Origin: a virus
IMG/VR virus record: IMGVR_UViG_3300010370_003006
Location: 1-21,818 of that record
Direction: 5' to 3' (one strand)
Length of the DNA: 21,818 nucleotides
Shown piece after piece: positions 13,373 through 19,673 of the stretch (its first letter is position 1; each line of letters begins with the position of its first letter). The notes under the pieces are model-generated. The model was not told the DNA's origin, ran no database searches, and worked only from the letters and a program-made list of their open reading frames with translations. The position numbers were made by a program, and so were the translations under genes.

Positions 13373-14905
13373 CTAGGCTATTCCACCGGTTAGGTTGAAT
13401 ACAAGGTTAGTAGGCAGAAGGTATCCAATTTGTCCTGCACTTAATGAGATTGTACCGACAGATGCCGCGTTAGTTGTATTGAACTTGACCAGGGTTACGT
13501 CTTCTACACCTGGAATTAGGGCCACGGTAGAGATTACAGAAGACATAGTTATTGTTTTACCAAATTCACTATTCTCATAGGAGAACAGACCTCCAGCATT
13601 TAAAAGAGCTTTTGATATGTTCAGCTTTACAGCGGATTGTTTATAGGAATCGCTTATTGTTACTGCTAATGTTAAGTATACGGGGACATATGTTGGGGCC
13701 TGTACGGTTACTGTAGTTCCCACAGGAATTTTATCGTCTAGGTAGTTTTCTACTCTATTTTTTATTTCTGCCCATGAATTTGTAGCAACAGAGTTCACAA
13801 TACCTGGAGTAACAGTTCCGTCGTCTTGCGGTTGCATATATAAGGTGATGCTTGTATACACCGCACCGATAGCTTTTGTACGACCTACCTGCGCCACTGT
13901 ATTTGCTAGGTACTCAAAGTCAGCTAAAGTAATTGCTCGTTTTTTAGCTATAATTGCGCCTTTAATTTTTTTTCTAAGCTGTGGCCCAGAATCAGCATCT
14001 GCTCCACCGACAGCAGCAGATCCGTTACTTACTCCGATTAAAGAAAGAACTTCAGGATCTCCATTGCCAGGAATAAAGGTAACTTCTTCTATTTTATCAG
14101 CAAATATATTTCCAGCTATGCCGATGCTTACTTTATAAAGTGCACTGATTAATTGGTTTGCCTGAGGAATTAATCCATTGACGCCATCTCCAAATATTAC
14201 CGTGGTAGTACCGTCTGCATTTAACCTTGTAGTAAACACCAAATCTCGTGGACTAGAATCTGCAAGAGACTCTACGTATGTCCACGGCGTAAAAGCGGTT
14301 CCTTGTCCTACGTACACAACTAAGCTATTGTCTACAATTCCGGTGTCAAATAGATCAAACTCCTGAGCGGAGGATCCATCGGATGTTCCTACGCTTACAG
14401 GAAGAGGCTTATATGTAGTTGGGCTAATTAAATCTGGACGATCTGTGTTAACTGTTTTTCCTTCTCGTGTTAATACTGAGATGCTTTGTCCCGGTTGCAA
14501 CGCAATTATTGCCTCAACTGTTTCAAAATACACTTCGCTATAGTTACCTGTAGTTAGTGGGGCCATTACTTGAGTACCAGCAGGTAGGGTTACGTTAACA
14601 TCCCCATTATTTAAAAAAGTAACTAATAGTTCTGCGGGGGTAGGTCCTGAGGGTTTATAACCGTAAAGTTCTGCAAATTTAAGGAGGGTCTCTGTCTTTA
14701 CTGCCGTATCAACCCCAGTTTCGTTTGCTACTCGGTCTAGGTAATAAGACATGATGTCGCCCATATAAGCAAAGGCGTCAAGAAGGACTGCCCCAAAATC
14801 TGACTCATCCTCAGCATCCCAGTTAAAGTTAGTTCGTTGGTTTATTAAACGAACTAAATCAGCACGCAAAGCCTCATAGTCTCTAGAGGTGTAATCTATT
14901 TGCAT
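13373..14905 (-). CDS. baseplate wedge protein J (gp6/gpJ-like)
   Basis: 510 residues. The N-terminal segment MQIDYTSRDYEALRADLVRLI and the acidic stretch ESDFGAVLLDAFAYMGDIMSYYLDR (about 40-65) are hallmarks of baseplate J proteins, followed by ETGVDTAVKTETLLKFAELYGY and a beta-rich core with LPAGTQVMAP. The later KRAITLADFEYLA (about 320-332) and the C-terminal VPVYLTLAVTISDSY to DVTLVKFN stretch also fit the family. In contractile tails, J (T4 gp6) forms the wedge ring around the hub. It is TAATG-coupled to gp25 and lies after spike and gp25, the usual order. Length is near the family norm. Confidence 0.93.
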   Translation of the reverse strand: MQIDYTSRDYEALRADLVRLINQRTNFNWDAEDESDFGAVLLDAFAYMGDIMSYYLDRVANETGVDTAVKTETLLKFAELYGYKPSGPTPAELLVTFLNNGDVNVTLPAGTQVMAPLTTGNYSEVYFETVEAIIALQPGQSISVLTREGKTVNTDRPDLISPTTYKPLPVSVGTSDGSSAQEFDLFDTGIVDNSLVVYVGQGTAFTPWTYVESLADSSPRDLVFTTRLNADGTTTVIFGDGVNGLIPQANQLISALYKVSIGIAGNIFADKIEEVTFIPGNGDPEVLSLIGVSNGSAAVGGADADSGPQLRKKIKGAIIAKKRAITLADFEYLANTVAQVGRTKAIGAVYTSITLYMQPQDDGTVTPGIVNSVATNSWAEIKNRVENYLDDKIPVGTTVTVQAPTYVPVYLTLAVTISDSYKQSAVKLNISKALLNAGGLFSYENSEFGKTITMSSVISTVALIPGVEDVTLVKFNTTNAASVGTISLSAGQIGYLLPTNLVFNLTGGIA

Positions 14906-15300
14906 TACTGAGCCGCGCTTTCTATGAGTCCATTAGCGCCAAATACTGCGCTACTTATGGTAACAGAGGTAAGTCTATCGTTTGGAAGTGCCGCTACAAT
15001 GGTTATATTCGCATAGCCTTCAGAACTAATTTCATCTAGGACTAGGCTAGTAATACGAAGTTCTGGAAGCCACCGATCCATAGCCTCGGTAATGGCTACC
15101 TTAGCAGCCGTATAAAAGTCGTTATCGTTTTCAAACAAAGCGCTAGCTATGTCTGTGCCGTAGTCCGGATTCCATGGTCGTTGACCTTTGGGGGTGGATA
15201 GTAGTGTCAGCATCCTATCCATATAAATTTTAGACTCGGTGGTTACCGCCTCTAGTTTTCCAAAAAGGTCTAGGGTAAACGGGTAATTTATTGCTCTCAT
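14905..15300 (-). CDS. baseplate wedge protein gp25 (gpW/GPW_gp25 family)
   Basis: 131 residues, the usual length for T4 gp25 and P2 gpW-like wedge proteins. YPFTLDLFGKLEAVT near the start and the central MLTLLSTPKGQRPWNPDYGTDI (about 30-51) are typical: the family has a conserved core around GERPFNPDFG. An IASALFENDND helix follows, and VTISSAVFG closes the fold. In sheathed tails this protein primes sheath assembly at the baseplate. It overlaps the spike gene by ATGA and J by TAATG. Confidence 0.92.
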   Translation of the reverse strand: MRAINYPFTLDLFGKLEAVTTESKIYMDRMLTLLSTPKGQRPWNPDYGTDIASALFENDNDFYTAAKVAITEAMDRWLPELRITSLVLDEISSEGYANITIVAALPNDRLTSVTISSAVFGANGLIESAAQ

Positions 15301-16091
15301 GCTTTAGCTCCTATCCATACGGGAAATTCGGGATCTCCACCCTCAAACATAACCCACACATTTGATCCAATTTTAGGTACAAACTTTCCTACAAAATTTA
15401 CTGAAGTAATAGCACTGCCCGATAGAGCCGCCCCCGCAGAAGATCCTTGGCACCCTACCTCTAGATAATCTTTTGCTTTTAGTTCCAGGGTATAGGCAAG
15501 AGATACCTGGTGTACTGGAGCAGTTCCACTATGGTTGATTACCATATCTGTATGGTTACCGGTAACTGTACCCCCACCAGATGGGGCTACATGAGTATAC
15601 GCCGTTATAGTGTGTCCGCTGATCCATCCTAAAGCTGTTACTGTTTGAGTGGTATTGGCTACGGCAATCCCGTTTTTTCTTAAAGATAAAGATATGTTGC
15701 TTTGACCCAAAGAGTTTTTTGTAAAAGTAGCTAAGGAGTTTATTAAATAAGTTCCTGTTTCAGGTATGACAATCTGTGTTCCATTCACAGTAATTTTATT
15801 AGCATTCTGTTTTGTCCAACCAGTAATTGCTGCTATAGAAGTTGTAATAGTCTGGGTAGACGAAGACGTAAAAGTTCCATACGGCATATTTACATCCGCA
15901 ATTTTTCCTGTTACTTGGTCAAGCCAACCAGAGCTTTCAGTTCCAGTTACTTGAGGAACTTGAACCTTTATGCGACCCTTTTTAAGGGGATCAGTTACGT
16001 CCACAACTCTACCTGAGTACACTCCAAAAAATCTGACTCTTCCTAAAGGATCTTGCATATAGTTAAGGTCATTAATTTCTCTCCCGTTCAT
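15297..16091 (-). CDS. baseplate spike (gpV/gp5 OB-fold) with an inserted C1q/TNF-like domain
   Basis: 264 residues. Residues about 22-62 are the first strands of the gp5/gpV OB-fold: YSGRVVDVTDPLKKGRIKVQV, then SSGWLDQV. Residues about 236-262 (FVPKIGSNVWVMFEGGDPEFPVWIG) are the closing strands of the same fold, where the usual spacing is only some 20 residues. Between them lies a beta-rich block of about 165 residues (70-234) beginning YGTFTSSSTQTIT and containing PETGTYLINSLATF, SLRKNGIAVA and LELKAKDYLEV, the pattern of C1q/TNF-like jelly rolls seen in some cyanophage gp5 proteins. No lysozyme domain, beta-helix needle or PAAR tip is visible. ATGA overlap with the upstream hub part. Confidence 0.85.
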   Translation of the reverse strand: MNGREINDLNYMQDPLGRVRFFGVYSGRVVDVTDPLKKGRIKVQVPQVTGTESSGWLDQVTGKIADVNMPYGTFTSSSTQTITTSIAAITGWTKQNANKITVNGTQIVIPETGTYLINSLATFTKNSLGQSNISLSLRKNGIAVANTTQTVTALGWISGHTITAYTHVAPSGGGTVTGNHTDMVINHSGTAPVHQVSLAYTLELKAKDYLEVGCQGSSAGAALSGSAITSVNFVGKFVPKIGSNVWVMFEGGDPEFPVWIGAKA

Positions 16092-16705
16092 AGCACCCTG
16101 CTTGCTTTAGTAGCTTGCCAAGATGTGCTTCTCTTTACCGCAGAAAAGTCTGGTATAGAGTCTTGGTATAAATCCGGAGAGTTTACTGCTGGGGTTACCG
16201 CCGTATCTCGTGGCTTTATATTTACTGATTCAATAGGTGGCTTATATAACTCAGTATCATTTACAGAAAAAGCGTAATCAACTAATACGGACTCTGCTGG
16301 AACAATATTTTGTCCAGCTAATTCCGAATTAACATCCCTAGTTTCTACAGATTTGTAAGCTTTAGGGTTTTCTTCTCCAAGCACGTCGGTACCTAACTCT
16401 ACTTCAAGCATGTAGTTAGCAGGTATTCTTCCAAATCTATGAACAACTTTTAGAACTGTCCAGTATCCAGACATTCCGTTTGGTAGGCCATCAATATAAA
16501 TTGGGTCGTAAGGACGTATTCCAGCGTTACCAACTAGCGTAGCTGTAGCTCTATACGCATATCGTTTAGTTTCTGCCAAATCATTGGCAATTGCTTTTGC
16601 TTCTGTTAAGCTTGTAGTAACTTCGTGCACGTGATGTTTTTTGTATTTTGCTTTTGGTTTACTACTAGAACTAACCTTAGAATACTTTGTAGATTTAGAT
16701 GGCAT
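16088..16705 (-). CDS. tail hub protein, C-terminal part (gpD/gp27-like)
   Basis: 205 residues from ATG 16705, with GGAG seven bases upstream inside the end of the previous gene. After a Ser/Lys-rich opening (about 1-25), residues about 35-110 read like the C-terminal domain of gpD-type hubs: ATATLVGNAGIRPYDPIYIDG, a GYWTVLKVVHRFG strand pair and YMLEVELGTD. In most phages this domain is fused to the part encoded just upstream. The remainder (about 115-205) is low complexity, Pro/Ser/Asp-rich. The two reading frames overlap by 11 bases. The simplest reading is a split hub translated as two coupled proteins, which would pair in the baseplate centre below the spike. Confidence 0.7.
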   Translation of the reverse strand: MPSKSTKYSKVSSSSKPKAKYKKHHVHEVTTSLTEAKAIANDLAETKRYAYRATATLVGNAGIRPYDPIYIDGLPNGMSGYWTVLKVVHRFGRIPANYMLEVELGTDVLGEENPKAYKSVETRDVNSELAGQNIVPAESVLVDYAFSVNDTELYKPPIESVNIKPRDTAVTPAVNSPDLYQDSIPDFSAVKRSTSWQATKASRVL

Positions 16706-17546
16706 CAAAGTACTCCTTGCTTGGTACTACTTTTCCTAAACTTTCTTTTCCAGCATAATCTTTTGTAGCGTGGCTAGTAGATATAATTCCTCCAGAAGAG
16801 GCATTAGTACCTGTCATTACTCGATCTACACGTACTCCGGTTTCTAACGAATCGTCAGAAAGATTTGGAGTAAATCTAAAACAAGTACCAACTTGTCGTT
16901 CTTCTTTTGTTAAACCGTCTACGTATCTAAAGTATGGAGCTTTAGCTTTTTTATCCTGATAAATTTTATCCTTAGAGACAAAAAATACGGTAGTATTTTC
17001 TGTTCTTAAAGCAAAACCGGTTTGCTTTGCAAGGCGTCTCATTATTTGCCAATCGGTTTGTCCAGCTTGGACAATAGATTCTCGTAGGCGGGGATGCCGT
17101 TGAGTTACGGCGGTCATGCCCCTTTTCTTAGCAATTTTTGTTATCACCTGATCAGCCGTTACTTTTTTAAATACAACTTGATCACTGTCTTTTAGCACTG
17201 CTGATGCAGATACGCACCATATCTCAGTAACGTGTGCTTTTACTGTTGACACCGGGTTTATTTGATAGACGTATCCTTGGAATGTAGAGTTTGTTCCTGC
17301 GCTATCATATTTAAACTCTACTGGATCAGAAGATACAATGCTGATGTTATCGGCTTCAGACTTACCTTTAAAGGTAAGAACTAAGATATCGTGTGCTTCT
17401 TGTTCTTGATAAAGATCTGCGCTTATAAGTATTAGGTCAAGCTCTGGAGTCTTTGGAAATTTTACAGAGAAATCTGAAAGCCAAGGAGAAGCCGAGGACT
17501 CAAATTGAAAGACCTCTGAAGCCGTGGATAGGTTATCTATTGACAT
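16695..17546 (-). CDS. tail hub protein, N-terminal part (gpD/gp27-like)
   Basis: 283 residues from ATG 17546, preceded by TTAGGA; a TTG at 17582 would add 12 residues. The beta-rich start (SPWLSDFSVKFPKTPELDLILISADLY and HDILVLTFKG) fits the first tube-like domain of gp27/gpD hubs. Residues about 120-195 carry the typical KKVTADQVITKIAKKRGMT, RESIVQAGQTDWQIMRRLAKQTGFAL segment, and TVFFVSKDK. This forms the central hub that joins tail tube to spike. It ends at YFDAI where similar proteins continue into the domain that is encoded in the next gene. It overlaps the LysM gene end by 14 bases. Confidence 0.85.
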   Translation of the reverse strand: MSIDNLSTASEVFQFESSASPWLSDFSVKFPKTPELDLILISADLYQEQEAHDILVLTFKGKSEADNISIVSSDPVEFKYDSAGTNSTFQGYVYQINPVSTVKAHVTEIWCVSASAVLKDSDQVVFKKVTADQVITKIAKKRGMTAVTQRHPRLRESIVQAGQTDWQIMRRLAKQTGFALRTENTTVFFVSKDKIYQDKKAKAPYFRYVDGLTKEERQVGTCFRFTPNLSDDSLETGVRVDRVMTGTNASSGGIISTSHATKDYAGKESLGKVVPSKEYFDAI

Positions 17547-17823
17547 ACGGGATCCTAATAACGGTTCCTGGCTCAATATCAAACGGGTCTGTTATTGTCG
17601 GGTTTATCTCCAGTATCTTCCACCACAGCACCGAGTTAAGCAGATGCTTATCGGCTAAGGCTCCTAGGCTATCTCCAAACACCCAGGTGTAATCAAAGAA
17701 ACTAATGTTACCTAGCTCTTCAAACTCTCTGTAAACAGCAATGTCATAGTTGCCTGTAGATTTATTTTCAAGCTGAGCTAAAGGCCCAGTAAAGTATCTA
17801 GAACGACGCGTTATGTTACTCAT
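17533..17823 (-). CDS. LysM-domain baseplate protein (gp53-like)
   Basis: 96 residues. Residues about 44-93 form a LysM fold: YTWVFGDSLGALADKHL, LWWKILEINPTITDPFDIEPGTVIRIP, where the last stretch is the usual PxxIxPGxxLxIP end. The N-terminal half (SRYFTGPLAQLENKSTGNYDI) resembles the front of gp53-like wedge proteins. In contractile tails such small LysM proteins bind the hub and wedge; in T4 gp53 bridges neighbouring wedges. It overlaps both neighbours (ATGA with the upstream gene, 14 bases with the hub) and is placed between tape measure products and hub as in other myoviruses. Confidence 0.85.
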   Translation of the reverse strand: MSNITRRSRYFTGPLAQLENKSTGNYDIAVYREFEELGNISFFDYTWVFGDSLGALADKHLLNSVLWWKILEINPTITDPFDIEPGTVIRIPYVNR

Positions 17824-19673
17824 TGACTTGGCTGCTCACCTTCTTTTTCAACGTTAGCAGTGCGTACCTTCTTCTTCTTATCAGACCAGGCTTGTTGTAC
17901 TTTCTCGTCTGTATCGCTAATAACTGGGTACCTAATAAACTGAAGGTCTACAATAGAAAACATAGGGATCATTTGTTCGCTAAATATAACGTGGTTTACG
18001 TTTAAAGACGCAAGCGATACCTTGTACCTCATATTAGGGTGGATTTTTAACCATACCGGAGTTCCAGTTATATAACCAAAGTCAGCAGTTTTAGGTTTTG
18101 AACCACCCTCGCTATAGCTTAGTAAAGTTCCAGAGCTTTCTTTTGGATCGCCGTTTACTACTCTATATAAAAACTCTAGATCATACTCGGTGCCTCTATG
18201 TAGAATTCCTTCAACTTCTTGCGCAGTTAACCCTCTAGGATAGTTTTTTGAGTAGGGTTGATTCTTACCCTTTAATGGAGCAAGCTCAGTCATGTCTACT
18301 ACTCGGTTTAGGTATAGCTGAACACTCACGCTAAAGCTTCCACCAATATAGTTGGCTGGATCGTGTGTTGCCAATATCCAGTCAATAGAGGTATCCATTT
18401 GAGTACCATAAGAAACGTAGGTAGGGTTGTATATAAACCTAAATCCCCAAGGTTTTTTTGTATCCGCATTTAATGCTTTAGCTGTTTGCGTATCTTGAAA
18501 GAGCATTCCTAAGACACCTTTTTCTGAGGTCTCTTCATATAAAAGATCCTTTTTACCTGGAACAACAAAACTTGCTCTACGAGTTGTTTTAGTATCTTTT
18601 AGGTATTGATCTTTTATTTTTGCCCAGTGGGACGGACTTCTAGTGTAAAAATGGTTGGGGGGATTAGTCCTAGAGTAGTCTTTAAAATCTTCTGGTCTTC
18701 CCCTATCAAAATCAGGTTCTTCTGAAGGTCCACCATCTTCAGCTTCTTTACAGGTGTTGTTCCTAATTTCAGTTAATCTTGTTCTTGCCACTCTTCCGTG
18801 GTCTACCCCGTCGGGTCCAGGCACTCCCACCCTACTGTCATAGCCAATATAAATAGTTTGCACATTTTGTTTTAATACTGCGGGGCTCATATTGTCAGCA
18901 TCTAGGGGGTAATATCGTAAAGACCAATTTACAGCGTTTGGTTTGATATCCAATTCTTTAATTACAGCAGCCCATCGATTGGGGGTAGAGCACCTATCTA
19001 ATGCAATTAGTTCTTCCTGGTACGCCTCTTGTTTTACAATTTTTGGTATAGATGTGGTTTTGGATATAGCGTTAGTAAAACTTATGCCAGTAACATATGT
19101 ACTACTGTGGGGAAGAACTTCTCTATCTTCGTTTGAATTGTTTTCATTTCCATTTTTCTTTAGTTTTACATAAATATCTGGTTGAAGAAACACATTTGAT
19201 TTTTTCGCTTTTACGGTAAATACAAAAAGTCTTTTTGTTGTTTCTGCGTCTGTAGTTACACCACTGCTGCTTACGCTGTAGCCTGGGTCAGTGTAGTAAG
19301 GGAAATCACCAACAGTTTTTCTTTTAAATAATTTTTCGTGCTTTCTCCACTCAACTTCGCTAATTTCAAAGTTTGCTGCTTGGGCATTCCTATAAGAGTC
19401 TAAAACATATACCTCTAGATCATCGTCTCTGGTTAAAGGAGTTGCAGGACTTGTGGGATTAAGTTGAAGAGCATTTTGTTTCCAAACTCTCACTACATAG
19501 TAAATAGTATTGCCTTTGTACACGCTTTTATTATCTGTGTTGACTGGGACTGCAACGGCAGTTTGACCCCCAGCCTCATAGCAATCTACGGTCCAAAAGT
19601 ATGCTGGGTACCCAGCTTGATATACAGAGTTTGCATCCTGTACGGAAGAAAGGTTCTTATATGTCCAAGCCAT
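17820..19673 (-). CDS. large tail/baseplate protein of unknown fold
   Basis: 617 residues, directly after the tape measure and coupled to it by TAATG, and to the LysM gene by ATGA. It begins MAWTYKNLSSVQDANSVYQAG and is rich in beta strands and polar loops; a loop of about 300-350 is acidic/Pro/Arg-rich (GGPSEEPDFDRGRPEDF). The last quarter, with TPVWLKIHPNMRYKVSLAS and SEQMIPMFSIVDLQFIRYP, resembles the end of baseplate or tube-initiator proteins that carry a MxPxxVxL strand. It closes with a Lys/Glu-rich tail. By position it may do the job of T4 gp48/gp54 (tail tube initiation), but no family is recognised with certainty. No transmembrane or enzyme motif is seen. Confidence 0.7.
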   Translation of the reverse strand: MAWTYKNLSSVQDANSVYQAGYPAYFWTVDCYEAGGQTAVAVPVNTDNKSVYKGNTIYYVVRVWKQNALQLNPTSPATPLTRDDDLEVYVLDSYRNAQAANFEISEVEWRKHEKLFKRKTVGDFPYYTDPGYSVSSSGVTTDAETTKRLFVFTVKAKKSNVFLQPDIYVKLKKNGNENNSNEDREVLPHSSTYVTGISFTNAISKTTSIPKIVKQEAYQEELIALDRCSTPNRWAAVIKELDIKPNAVNWSLRYYPLDADNMSPAVLKQNVQTIYIGYDSRVGVPGPDGVDHGRVARTRLTEIRNNTCKEAEDGGPSEEPDFDRGRPEDFKDYSRTNPPNHFYTRSPSHWAKIKDQYLKDTKTTRRASFVVPGKKDLLYEETSEKGVLGMLFQDTQTAKALNADTKKPWGFRFIYNPTYVSYGTQMDTSIDWILATHDPANYIGGSFSVSVQLYLNRVVDMTELAPLKGKNQPYSKNYPRGLTAQEVEGILHRGTEYDLEFLYRVVNGDPKESSGTLLSYSEGGSKPKTADFGYITGTPVWLKIHPNMRYKVSLASLNVNHVIFSEQMIPMFSIVDLQFIRYPVISDTDEKVQQAWSDKKKKVRTANVEKEGEQPSQ

